In this document: positions 24,367 through 33,469 of the stretch, one piece after another | Numbering within the stretch: the stretch's first letter is position 1 | Layout of the letters: each line of letters opens with the position of its first letter | Assembly (NCBI GenBank): GCA_025517485.1 | Contig: JAOPKB010000023.1 | Location: forward strand, 1 to 58,810 | Direction: 5' to 3' | From: Natronoglomus mannanivorans | GTDB lineage: Archaea > Halobacteriota > Halobacteria > Halobacteriales > Natrialbaceae | DNA: 58,810 bases | Notes under the pieces: model-generated | Database searches by the model: none | What the model saw: the letters and a program-made list of their open reading frames with translations, nothing else | What the model was told of the DNA's origin: nothing | Made by a program: the position numbers and the translations under genes

Positions 24367-25860
24367 TCAAATGCGTGTGGCTGACGTCTCTTGCCACCAC
24401 CGCACTTCGTCGTTTCTCGCTTCGAGAGCCGCCCGATCCGGCCCAGCGCCCTCGGGAAACTCGAGTCGCGTTCCGTCGTAGCTCGCGAGTTGCTCGTCGA
24501 GATACTCGTCGTCGAGTTCCGGTGCGACGTGAACCCGGTACTCCGTATCGATCACGAACAGCCCTCTATCGTAGGCTTCGTGATGGAGCGGATTGAGGAC
24601 GACCGCGTTCGACGGATCGTCCCTGCCGTCCGAATCCGCAGCCCAGGGGACGATATGAGCGACCTCCAGCAGTCGTGTATCGCCGAGTCCCGTAATCGCG
24701 CAGTTGTGCCCGTACCGCTCGAGGACGGCTCGACGGAACGCCGAGTCGGGCGACCGGCGGTCGGCGTCCGTGTCGATCGCAGGCAGGTACGTTTCCGGCG
24801 GCGCGCGGACAGCGTCGTCCGTCTGCGAATCCTCGATGAGCGTCGCTCTCTCGCGGACGACGAGTTCGTCGCCCCATCGCTCCTCGAAGTACGACGCGTC
24901 GTACTGGCGCTGTTTGCCCGTCGTCGATCGAAAGAGCGGCTCCGCCAGCGTACTGATCTCGTAGAGTCCCTGCTTCGTGTGGTGGTCGTTTCGATGGAAC
25001 CGGGGGAGAATCACGTCGGAGAAGTACGCGACTTGCTCGCGACGTTCCCAAAGCGTCTCGAGCAGCAACTCGAACAGCATCGGTATCGTCTCCAATTCGG
25101 TGACGACGACGGACAGCTTCCCGTCCTGTGAGTAGAAATTGGCGTGGATCCCCTGGGCGTCCAGAAACTCGGAGATGAGGCGTTTGAGGGCCGGGTTCGC
25201 GTGCGGACGGGTGAGTTCTACCCGCGGCGTACACGAGTAGCCGACGGAGAACGTTTCGTTTTCAGAGATCGCCACGGAACACCAGCCCCGACCGTCGAAA
25301 AAGCCCGAGAGATAGTCCGCCGTGAGCTCGGACCGATAGGACGCTGACGGAATCTCGAGGCGAGAGACGGACGCCAGTTCGATGTCGAACTCCCTCGCGA
25401 ACGACCCGGCCGTGTGCTTCGTGTTGTCGTTTGCGGCTCGTTCGGGCTGGAGATCGGCGATCGCCTTCATCAACTGCAGGTGCCCGTATTTGGCGGCGAG
25501 TTCACCGCTGTGGCGCGCTGGGAGATACGAGTCGACGATAAAGGAGAGTTCCGTCGAGAGCTGGACGAGCTGTCCGTCGAAGATCGCCTGCAGCTTCCGG
25601 AACGATTCGTTGTCCTCGACGAGCATGAACCGGCTCTTCGTCCCCTCTCGTCTGAACGTGTACCCGATACCGTGATCTTCGAAGAACGTTCCGAGGAGCG
25701 CGTCGAGGAAGTCCTGCTGTCCGACGTGAAAGACCAGACTCGGGCGAACGTCGTAGCCGATCACGCGGTGGTCCGTCTTCTTGACCTCGAAATTCACCCG
25801 CCCGATCGCGTCGATCAGACCGGCGTAGTAGTCCAGTGGCTGGATAATTTCTTCAGGCAT
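24367..25860 (-). CDS. LAGLIDADG-like and HNH endonuclease fusion
   Basis: 497 residues. YAGLIDAIG (residues 12-20) and LSGFFDGRG (184-192) are the two LAGLIDADG helices of a single-chain homing endonuclease, about 170 residues apart as expected. In both, the eighth position, the catalytic acidic residue, is replaced (Ile19 and Arg191). The C-terminus (about 374-440) is an HNH_2-type nuclease: RRAVLERYGHNCAITGLGD, LLEVAHIVPW (His402), then NPLHHEAYDRG. So the N-terminal part may only bind DNA while HNH cuts. It stands alone, not inside an intron or intein. A restriction- or defence-type role is inference. Confidence 0.85.
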   Translation of the reverse strand: MPEEIIQPLDYYAGLIDAIGRVNFEVKKTDHRVIGYDVRPSLVFHVGQQDFLDALLGTFFEDHGIGYTFRREGTKSRFMLVEDNESFRKLQAIFDGQLVQLSTELSFIVDSYLPARHSGELAAKYGHLQLMKAIADLQPERAANDNTKHTAGSFAREFDIELASVSRLEIPSASYRSELTADYLSGFFDGRGWCSVAISENETFSVGYSCTPRVELTRPHANPALKRLISEFLDAQGIHANFYSQDGKLSVVVTELETIPMLFELLLETLWERREQVAYFSDVILPRFHRNDHHTKQGLYEISTLAEPLFRSTTGKQRQYDASYFEERWGDELVVRERATLIEDSQTDDAVRAPPETYLPAIDTDADRRSPDSAFRRAVLERYGHNCAITGLGDTRLLEVAHIVPWAADSDGRDDPSNAVVLNPLHHEAYDRGLFVIDTEYRVHVAPELDDEYLDEQLASYDGTRLEFPEGAGPDRAALEARNDEVRWWQETSATRI

Positions 25861-26254
25861 GGATCGAGCTCCTCGAGACGCCGTCGGAAACGGTTGCTGT
25901 CGGTCGCACTGTGAAACGAGACGGCTGTGACTGCGGAATTTCGACGGGCGTATTCATCCCGTCGTACCGTGTATTCATCGATAGCTGAACAGAGATAGTA
26001 CAGTACAATAAACTTTTCAGAGACGTCAGGTATGCCGGTTTCGAGACGGTGCTGGATCGTTGCCAGTCGAAATGCTATCGAACACCTCGAGTCGACGTTT
26101 CGGCCGATCCCGCGTTACAACCCTATACGCGTGAATCGCCTCGGGGTCAAGCCCCGGGGCATTCTCCTTGTATTCTGTAAATGTAGGACGACCTTCACTT
26201 CGAGAAAAGTCCATTTGTATACTCGGTCGATGCGTCGAGACACCCGTTCGTTCT
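25861..26254. other. AT-rich gap
   Basis: About 390 bases without a supportable gene. AT-rich patches at 25995-26020 (ACAGTACAATAAACTTTTC) and 26160-26225 could carry promoters; none can be assigned with confidence. Confidence 0.3.
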
Positions 26255-26912
26255 CAGGCGGATTGCGGATCGATCTCGAGAAGGTCAGTTCCGAGCGACT
26301 CGAGTTCGGATCGTACTGACAGCGCCTCGAGCCAGCCGTCCGGCAGCGCGTCCAGGCCGAACCGGGCTCCCGCGACGGCGCCGGTAACCGCTCCGATCGT
26401 ATCCGCGTCGCCACCCATCATCACCGCGTCGACGATCGGCGACTGACGCGAACGAGTTCGTCGGGTTCGTCTCGGTACGCGATGGCGTACGGTGCACACC
26501 GCATCAGGCTCCCGTTGCCGGCGTTGCTTCCTTCCGGACCCGATTCCCACTCGCGACGGCCGGCCTCGTCCCACGACTCGCCGTTCTGGATTCGACGAAG
26601 TGCGTTCGCGGTCATGATCCCGATGTCGAACGGGCCCGACGCTTTCCACGCGACGAACCGGTCGGCGACGTCTGCCGGGTCGAACGTGGCGTGCTCGGCC
26701 AGACTCCGTGTGATGCAGAGTGCCATCTCCGTATCGTCGGTGATCGTCCCCGCCGGCTTGCCGTACGTCCCGTCGGCGAGCATTTCGGTTATCCGGCCGT
26801 GTGTCCGCTCGATCTGGTGTGGCGAACGGAACTCGACCGGACGACCGAGTGCGTCGCCACACGCGAGGCCGAGCAGCGTTCCACACGCTCGCGACTCCAG
26901 TTGGTCTTCCAT
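26255..26912 (-). pseudogene. ADP-ribosylglycohydrolase family protein, deleted and frameshifted
   Basis: Residues 1-150 of the first frame match the family: LLGLACGDALGRPVEF, TITDDTEMALCITRSL (metal-binding T-D-D) and AGNGSLMRCAPYAIAY. After about 26440 the frame changes, and another frame reads DAVMMGGDADTIGAVTGAVA (second metal motif) to the normal C-terminus. The residues between are missing: about 220 remain of a usual 280-320. So an internal deletion of roughly 80 residues caused the frameshift. The enzyme would remove ADP-ribose from targets if intact. Confidence 0.8.
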
Positions 26913-27146
26913 ACACCCCCCTCACACGTCGGGATGCTAACCATTTTGGTGGCCAGTCACTCTGGTCCTCCGATCGGGAGAGGGGATGGAATCCGTCGGT
27001 GGCCACAGACGAAGACGAAGGTGAAGACGGACACGTTCCCGATTCGGGCGTCTCGAGTCCCACTGCGAGGACCTCACCGAACCCGGTCGTCCTCTCGCTG
27101 GAAACGACGGGCACGGCGTTCGAGACGGAAGAAAGCCGGTCCGCCC
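26913..27146. other. Gap upstream of the ADP-ribosylglycohydrolase
   Basis: No supportable gene. Several frames are open on both strands, but all look like low-complexity GC-rich translation. Confidence 0.3.
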
Positions 27147-27830
27147 CTATTCCAGGCCCTCACTGCTGTAACACTCGAGAATCTCCTGTACCGTCTCGAG
27201 TTCGAGGTCGAAGAAACGAGCGAGATACGGATTCGTGTGGTCGTGTGCGGCGAGATACGCGACCATCGTCTCCTCGCCGTCTCTCAGAACGACGAGCGGG
27301 AGACGGGCCGTCAGCAGGCCGCTCCGCTGGACGTCGTTCTGGTACTGCAACTCGATGTCGCGCATATCCGCCAGGACGCGATCTTTCAGTGTCCCCCACA
27401 GCAATCCGCGCTCGACGGGGTCACGGACTGCACCGCACTCCTCGTCGGCCTCGGGATCGGCGAACTTGACGACGCCGGCGGGAACCGTCACGTGGTCGTC
27501 GACGCCTCGAGAGCGCCTCCGGATCCCTCGCCGTCGCACGTCGCCGATATCGCCGCCGGTGTGGTTCATCACCTCCTGTTCGGCCCGTTCGACGATCTCC
27601 ATCGCACTGACGGTGTCCCGAATGGCCTCCCAGTCGAATCCGACCTCACCGTCGCGGTAGGCGTCCGTGGTCTCCGTCTCGCGGACCCGCTGCAGTCCCG
27701 CGTCGAGTCGTGCTTTGTCGGGGACGTAGTACGCGTGGTCTTTCCCCTGAATCACGTACTCGCTGCCGGAGGTCGCCGCGATTAGCGTTCCTCGATCGAA
27801 CTCGGCCACGACGCGCAGTTCTCGAGTCAT
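27147..27830 (-). CDS. Unrecognised protein, second gene of a two-gene unit
   Basis: 227 residues from MTRELRVVAEFDRGTL. The N-terminal 50 residues look like beta strands (SEYVIQGKDHAYYVP). A helical and basic middle follows (WEAIRDTVSAMEIVERAEQE, RRRGIRRRSRG), then RLPLVVLRDGEETMVAYLAA and a helix DLELETVQEILECY. Its ATG overlaps the stop of the preceding 81-residue gene by 4 bases, so the two are translationally coupled. No family recognised. Confidence 0.7.
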   Translation of the reverse strand: MTRELRVVAEFDRGTLIAATSGSEYVIQGKDHAYYVPDKARLDAGLQRVRETETTDAYRDGEVGFDWEAIRDTVSAMEIVERAEQEVMNHTGGDIGDVRRRGIRRRSRGVDDHVTVPAGVVKFADPEADEECGAVRDPVERGLLWGTLKDRVLADMRDIELQYQNDVQRSGLLTARLPLVVLRDGEETMVAYLAAHDHTNPYLARFFDLELETVQEILECYSSEGLE

Positions 27831-28072
27831 CGCGACGCCTCCGTAAACTCGGTGTACGCCGCCTCGAGGACGGTCGTCACGACGCCGTCGCGGGCTAACA
27901 GGACGACGTCCAGAAGGTCGTCGTACCTGGCCCGGTGATAGTTGTATCCGTCGACGTCGACCGGGCGTCCGTCCTGCCAGACCCGATGGAGCGAGCACTC
28001 CGTGACGCCGGCTCGCTGCAGGAAGCGAAGCTGTGCGTGCGCACTCGTTCGCGGGACCGACTGTGCGCTCAT
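27827..28072 (-). CDS. Small protein, possible toxin-like partner
   Basis: 81 residues starting MSAQSVPRTSAHAQLRFLQR. The layout (a helix with His near the start, VWQDGRPVDVDGYNYHRARY, then DVVLLARDGVVTTVLEA) resembles compact DUF4258/BrnT-like RNase toxins, but I cannot place it in a family. It overlaps the 227-residue gene by 4 bases (ATGA). Size, order and overlap recall toxin-antitoxin pairs. That is inference only. Confidence 0.6.
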   Translation of the reverse strand: MSAQSVPRTSAHAQLRFLQRAGVTECSLHRVWQDGRPVDVDGYNYHRARYDDLLDVVLLARDGVVTTVLEAAYTEFTEASR

Positions 28073-28877
28073 CGGCCACCCTCCGCGGTGTTCACGGCGG
28101 TGGGTCGACGAGCGCAATCGTCCGACTGCGTGTGGTCACTGAGGCGTCTGGTACTGGTATCGACGCCGAACCGCGCTCCAGCGACGGTCGCGGTGCGGTC
28201 TGTCGATGCGGTGCGGCAGCTCTCTGTCGTCGAGCAGGGACGGAGCCCTGCTACTCGTGCGGTGTCGTTCGACATAGTTTCGACTGACGGCCATCAGCTA
28301 TCGACACCAACCGTCCGACCAGGGACGAGGTTCGTGGGTAGCGTCTCGCCGTACATTCACCTACAGCAGAAGGACACATAACACTTTCCATCGAATTATC
28401 GCCTTATAGGCCTCAGAGGCGACGAAATCGGCGTTTGAGGGATATAAAATTCTCCCAATCGAGTGGAGGAACATATGGTCTCAGGCCCTGTACTGGTGGG
28501 ATAGAATTTCGTCTCGAATCCGCTTCAGGGTTATTCCTAATATTTATGTATTCCGCTGTCGTAGGCAGACGTGACCAGGGACGAGGTTCGACGCCCTTCG
28601 TCGAACCTGTTCTCACGTTTCGTGAGCATTCGCTCTCGTCATCGTCTCAGTCTGGAATCACTGCGTGTAACGGTTCCATCACCGCGACCCGCTCACTCGA
28701 GGAGTTACGACTCGAGAGGACGGCCCAGAACGGGGTCACAGTCGAGCGAGACTGCTCCGGGACCCGTCCTCGTCTCGCCGTCCTGAACTGCGACGGCCCG
28801 AGTGCTGTCCCGACCGTAGACGCGGGAAGCGGCTCGAGTGCGTTGTCACCGTTTAGCCGACCGAACCTCACGCGACC
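28073..28877. other. Long gap with 18-bp direct repeats
   Basis: No confident gene in 800 bases. GACCAGGGACGAGGTTCG occurs at 28317-28334 and again at 28573-28590. The 238 bases between are more AT-rich than the surroundings (CATAACACTTTCC, GATATAAAATTCTCCC, CTAATATTTATG). The direct repeats could be a target-site or attachment-site duplication around a small inserted or excised piece. Confidence 0.4.
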
Positions 28878-30308
28878 CTACTCCAGCCGGGAGAGTGCCC
28901 ACTCGGCTCGTGTCCGGACATCCGGATCGTCGTCTCTCCGACTGCACGCTCGCAACGCGTTCTCAGCATCGGTTGCACGGAGGGAACCAAGCCCCCAGCA
29001 CGCGTTTTCGCGAACCCGTGGATGGTCGTCCTCGAGTAACTGGACGAATACCGGTGTCGACTCCGTCACGGTGTCCGGAAAATCCCCGGCGATCCGGGCG
29101 AGCGTAGCACTCGCGTTGATTCTGGTGTAGTCGTCCTCGATAGTCATCAGTTCGTGGAGCTCCGGTCGATACTGCTCGACGACGTCGGTGTGAACCGTCG
29201 CGATCTCGTTGACCAACGCGACGGCATTGTTACGGAGTTCGATATCGTCCACCTCGAACAGTTCGACGATGTCGCCGAGCAGGGGGACGCCGACACTCGG
29301 ATCGTCGCCGACAATCTGACCCAGCGCAACGGTCGCGTTCAAACGGGCCGCGTTCGACAGCGAACCGTCGGTGATCGCCCTACCAAGCGTTTTCGCGAAC
29401 GGTTTCGTCCGCTCGGGAGACGCTCGAGCGAGACGCAACAGGATGTAAATCGCGTGTCGCCTCCCGCGCGTTTCGGTTTCGATCAGCGTCGCGAGTGTCG
29501 GCGCGATATCCCGGACGTCGGCTGGGTCGTGGTCGGCGACCGCTGCGATACACTCGAGTGCCTTCTCGCGGGTGAGCCAGTCCGAGTTCGTACTGTAGGG
29601 GGCGATCTCGTCGACCATCGGTGCGATATTCGCTGGCTCCTCGGTTCCAACGTGGTACAGTACTGCGAGCGCCGGTCTGGCATTCGAGAACGCCGTCCGT
29701 TGGAGGAGCGACCGCAGAACCGGCAGCGCCGGCGTACAGTCGGCTGGCCGCACGCCAGCGAGCAGGTGTAACGCACGCAGCGCCTCGCGTTGTGGGCCCG
29801 TATCTTCGCGATCCAGTAACGCGATCAGCGACGAAACGCGAACCGCGTCGGGATTCGCGTCCGCGAGGCGTCTCAGTACCAGCGCTTCTTCGGTCGCCGT
29901 TTCTGCGGTGGCCGTGTACACCGGTTCCGGGGGTTCGACGACCGAGAGGAACTCGATCGCGTCGAGAGGAACGGTAACGGTCTCGGGAGCGGGTGCGGGT
30001 GCGACCGGCTTGCATCGGACCGCCGGAGTTCGTCCCTCTATCTCGACCGTCGGCTCGATGATCGCGAGCTCGAAGAGGAGCCGACTCACCGTTTCGCCTT
30101 CGCCTTCGCCCTCGTCCTCGTCCTCGTACGTGATCTCGAATCCGGGCGCATCGGCGTACTCGTGGAGAAACGCCCGGAGGTGATTCGCGTTCACCGGCGA
30201 AATCCCGGCGATGGAGGGGAACCCACCGTCCGGTATCGGTTCCGGATCACTGTCACGGGAGAAATCACGTTGCTTTCGCATATTGCCCGTCGCGAGCTCT
30301 CGAGTCAT
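28878..30308 (-). CDS. HEAT-repeat protein
   Basis: From the ATG at 30308 (the frame is open to 30461) about 476 residues. The first 120 residues hold a strand-rich domain with an acidic run (ITYEDEDEGEGEGETVSRLL). From about residue 160 to the end there are helical repeats of about 35-40 residues: LTREKALECIAAVADHDPAD, ARLNATVALGQIVGDDPSVG, and the final VRENACWGLGSLRATD and VRTRAEWALSRLE. Such alpha-solenoids bind proteins or phycobilin-like partners; the partner is unknown here. It is transcribed divergently from the metallophosphatase. Confidence 0.82.
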   Translation of the reverse strand: MTRELATGNMRKQRDFSRDSDPEPIPDGGFPSIAGISPVNANHLRAFLHEYADAPGFEITYEDEDEGEGEGETVSRLLFELAIIEPTVEIEGRTPAVRCKPVAPAPAPETVTVPLDAIEFLSVVEPPEPVYTATAETATEEALVLRRLADANPDAVRVSSLIALLDREDTGPQREALRALHLLAGVRPADCTPALPVLRSLLQRTAFSNARPALAVLYHVGTEEPANIAPMVDEIAPYSTNSDWLTREKALECIAAVADHDPADVRDIAPTLATLIETETRGRRHAIYILLRLARASPERTKPFAKTLGRAITDGSLSNAARLNATVALGQIVGDDPSVGVPLLGDIVELFEVDDIELRNNAVALVNEIATVHTDVVEQYRPELHELMTIEDDYTRINASATLARIAGDFPDTVTESTPVFVQLLEDDHPRVRENACWGLGSLRATDAENALRACSRRDDDPDVRTRAEWALSRLE

Positions 30309-30594
30309 TCTGGATTTCGGACCGATACTGTCTCGATTGACTGACCAGGATAAAGTATTACTGGCAGTTCGGCTTCGCAGGCGCTCGACTCGCGTCTGAT
30401 ACGGTCCGACGAAGCTCCCTGTCCGTGTCGGAGAGAGACGGCCGCGTTGTCGGCGGTACACACATACCCATATCCACTTTCACAGTCACACAGTCAGTGT
30501 CTCGCGATACTGGTCGATACGCGATCACCGTCCTCTTTTATATTGTTGCCGCGACGATACGTTCACGACGAGATCGAACGAGGCTCTGAGACAT

Positions 30595-31506
30595 ATGCGA
30601 GCAACTGACCAGCCGACGGAGACGACGCGATACGTCGACCGAGTGTGCGACCTCGAGACGTTCGAATCGGATTCGACGCCGACGATCGTCCAGATCAGCG
30701 ATATCCACGGCTACCTCGAGAGCGCCCGGAGCGCTCTTCTGGCGGTCGGTGACGTCGAGGAGTTCGACCCGATCGTCGAACTGGATGCGGCGGGAAAGCT
30801 ACACTGGGCCGGCGGCACCGAGTTCGTCCTCGTCTTCAACGGGGACGTGATCGACCGCGGCCCGGCGAACGACGAGTGTCTGGAACTCGTGTGGCGCTTG
30901 CAACGGGAGGCGCCGCCGGGACACGTCCGCTATCACCTCGGAAATCACGAGATGGCGATCTTGCTCCCCGAGGTCGTACACTGGCCGCGGTGGTACTCCG
31001 GAACCCGCCCCGACTCGGTGCGCCGCGAGTTCTACGAGAGAGTTCTCGAGGATCGGGTGAGCGTTGCGTTCGAGGGCTACGAGTTCACGTACTCTCACGC
31101 TGGCGCGCCGGACGAGATCGCCGCGTCCGAGCTCAACCGGTCGCTGCGAACGGCGGCGGAGACGCTGCTCGAGGCGGTAGACGGCACCGAGTTCCGACGT
31201 TCCCAACGGGACGTCGCCGACCGGTTTTCGGCGGTCTTTGGAATGGGGGAAACGACCGGTCGTGAACCGGGGGCGGGCGTTCTCTGGCTGGACTATCGCT
31301 ACATGCCCGAGGATGCACCCCCACAGGTCGTCGGCCACACTCGCCACCGGAAACCGACGCGCGACGGGGACGTCATCTGCGGAAACGTGATCAGGAAGAA
31401 CGAGGGCTCGATCGGTGGCGAGGGAGTCATCGTCGAGACCCCGGATCGCATCGGCGTCGTCGTCAGGAAGGAAGACCGTTCGGCGTCGTGTACGTTCTTT
31501 CCCTGA
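30595..31506 (+). CDS. Calcineurin-like metallophosphoesterase
   Basis: 303 residues with the serine/threonine-phosphatase type of motifs: ISDIHGY (Asp36, His38), FNGDVIDRGP (Asp84, Asp87, Arg88), YHLGNHEM (Asn117, His118), YSHAG and VVGHTRH. These ligands hold a two-metal centre that hydrolyses phosphomonoesters; the GDVIDRG form is typical of PPP-type phosphatases and diadenosine-tetraphosphatase relatives. A TATA-like TTTTATATT (30535-30543) lies about 55 bases upstream, so a short leader is likely. The substrate is unknown. Confidence 0.9.
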   Translation: MRATDQPTETTRYVDRVCDLETFESDSTPTIVQISDIHGYLESARSALLAVGDVEEFDPIVELDAAGKLHWAGGTEFVLVFNGDVIDRGPANDECLELVWRLQREAPPGHVRYHLGNHEMAILLPEVVHWPRWYSGTRPDSVRREFYERVLEDRVSVAFEGYEFTYSHAGAPDEIAASELNRSLRTAAETLLEAVDGTEFRRSQRDVADRFSAVFGMGETTGREPGAGVLWLDYRYMPEDAPPQVVGHTRHRKPTRDGDVICGNVIRKNEGSIGGEGVIVETPDRIGVVVRKEDRSASCTFFP

Positions 31507-32045
31507 CGGGATCGTCCGCCGGCTCTCCGATCGTGTCGAAGAGATCGTCACAGTCTCGCGGCGCACTCGAGTCGTCCGATCTCTGTTTCCGAGACGGCCC
31601 GAGACACCGGCAGAACAGGTCGTCTCCGCTCGTCTCTGGAGGTGGTTCCACGAGCGATGGTCGTTCTCGAGGCTGTCTTCTCGAACTCGCTAGACGCCTC
31701 GTCTCCGACCGACTCGAGTAAGCCCCCTTTCTGTTTCGTCGATGAACTATCATTCACTCTCCATTACTTTCGCTGGATTGCGTCTCGTACGATGACTGAA
31801 ACGGTTAGGGAACTATCCATATTAGTAAGAAATTCTGATATTTGGTCCTGCAATCGACTGGAAACGTCTCGGCTCTCGGCGATGGTGTTTCGGGCGTTCG
31901 CGACTCCACTCCCCCGAAACGGCGGTTAACAGGCCGATAAGCTCTCCTGAAACGAACGCGAGATTCGTGTCTTGACGGTTTCGTGGCTGAACTCTCGTTT
32001 AAGGACTTCATCAGTAAATGCCTCCGAACGAGAGGACCGAACAAC
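31507..32045. other. Gap upstream of the deacetylase-like lipoprotein
   Basis: About 540 bases. No gene I can defend; several short frames are open on both strands. AT-rich stretches at 31745-31765 and 31800-31850 (ACTATCCATATTAGTAAG) may hold promoters. Confidence 0.3.
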
Positions 32046-33404
32046 ATGGACCGCGACCTCTCCAGACGACAGACACTGGCCGCACTCGGCGTCACATCGA
32101 CGATCGCTTGCGCCGGGTGTCTCGGATCACTGACCGACGACGACCACGACGGTGACGAGTCCGGTGGCTCTCCCGACGAGACCGAGGCCGAAACCGAGAG
32201 TGAGACCGAGAACTCCGACGATACCGACGACGAAGCGGACCCCGCCGAGAGCGACACCGAGACGGACCAAGCAACCAGTAACGGCCCCCACTGGCCCGCG
32301 ATCGAAACCGGCGACGTCGTCTCCGACTTCGAGGACCTCGATCGATGGGAAGCGACCACCGGACGGATCGAGCCCGCCCCCGCCGAGGCCCGGACGGGCA
32401 CGCAGGCGGCGACCATCGAAAGTGACGGCCGAACTGCCGGGGCGAGCACGTTCTTCCCCGACGGACTCGACCTCGAGGCGTGGGACGTCTCGATGGCGAT
32501 CAAGTCGGAGTCTGCGAGTCGCATCGTCGTCGAGTTTATCGCACCGACGACCGAGGAACGGTTGACCACCGTTCGACTCCTTCCAGACGAGTACGACGGC
32601 TGGTTCCGTCTCGACTGTGGCTACGAACACAAACCGGCCGGCGAGCCGGATCTGTCGAACGTGACCCGGTTGAACGTCATCGCGGTCGGGCCCGAAGACG
32701 GACCGACCCGGATACAGGTCGACGATCTCCGACGCACCGAGGCCGTCGACAACGGGAAGGCGATCCTCGCGTTTTACGGCGGCCATCGCTCACACTTCGA
32801 CATTGCGGCGGAGCTGCTCGAGGAACGGGGATGGGCGGCTGCGGTGCCGGTCGATCCCAGACGCGTCGGCGATGGGAACCGAATGGATTTCGACGAGTTA
32901 CACCAGCTTCGAGAGCGAGGGTGGGACGTCTGTTCGTACCCGCGGATCGACAGCGACCTCACCGAGCAATCCGAAGACCGACAACGGACGGTCATAGAGA
33001 GTGTCCGCGACGCCCTCGCAGACCGCGGCTTCGCCGACGGCTCGCGTCACTTCTTCGCTCCCAGCTGGCGACAGATGACGCCGACGACCCACGCGCTCGT
33101 CCGAGATCTCCACGAGTCGGGCTTCCTGTTCGGAAGCTGTCCGACCGGCGCGCCGCCGACCGGCATCCACATGACGCCGGTCGTCTGGGGCCCCGCTCTC
33201 CACAGTGGCGTTCGCCGCCACGTCAACCTCTGTGACCAGTACAAGAAGCTCACCGTGCTCCGAATCCCCCGGATCGTCGAGGGCGAAGACGGGGACTCGA
33301 ACGCGAACAGCATGTCCCTCGCGGACTTCGAACACCTGCTCGATCACCTCGAGCACCGCGGTCTCGACGTGATCACGCCGTCCGAGATGGTCGACGAACT
33401 CTGA
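32046..33404 (+). CDS. Polysaccharide-deacetylase-like Tat lipoprotein, catalytic residues lost
   Basis: From MDRDLSRRQTLAALG (32046) 452 residues; a start at 31983 is open but adds sequence before the Tat signal. The lipobox is ACAGC at residues 21-25. A long Asp/Glu/Thr-rich linker, a beta-sandwich domain (about 85-235) and a NodB-like domain follow. The NodB motif TFDDG is here AFYGG (residues 242-246), and the expected metal-binding SHTxxH region reads SYPRIDSD. Both metal-binding motifs are gone, so deacetylation is unlikely. It probably binds glycans outside the cell. Confidence 0.8.
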   Translation: MDRDLSRRQTLAALGVTSTIACAGCLGSLTDDDHDGDESGGSPDETEAETESETENSDDTDDEADPAESDTETDQATSNGPHWPAIETGDVVSDFEDLDRWEATTGRIEPAPAEARTGTQAATIESDGRTAGASTFFPDGLDLEAWDVSMAIKSESASRIVVEFIAPTTEERLTTVRLLPDEYDGWFRLDCGYEHKPAGEPDLSNVTRLNVIAVGPEDGPTRIQVDDLRRTEAVDNGKAILAFYGGHRSHFDIAAELLEERGWAAAVPVDPRRVGDGNRMDFDELHQLRERGWDVCSYPRIDSDLTEQSEDRQRTVIESVRDALADRGFADGSRHFFAPSWRQMTPTTHALVRDLHESGFLFGSCPTGAPPTGIHMTPVVWGPALHSGVRRHVNLCDQYKKLTVLRIPRIVEGEDGDSNANSMSLADFEHLLDHLEHRGLDVITPSEMVDEL

Positions 33405-33469
33405 TCGCGACGAGCGCTCTAACGTGTCTCTCCCAAAGAATTTCAACGGTGCTGGCCGTACGCGCACTC

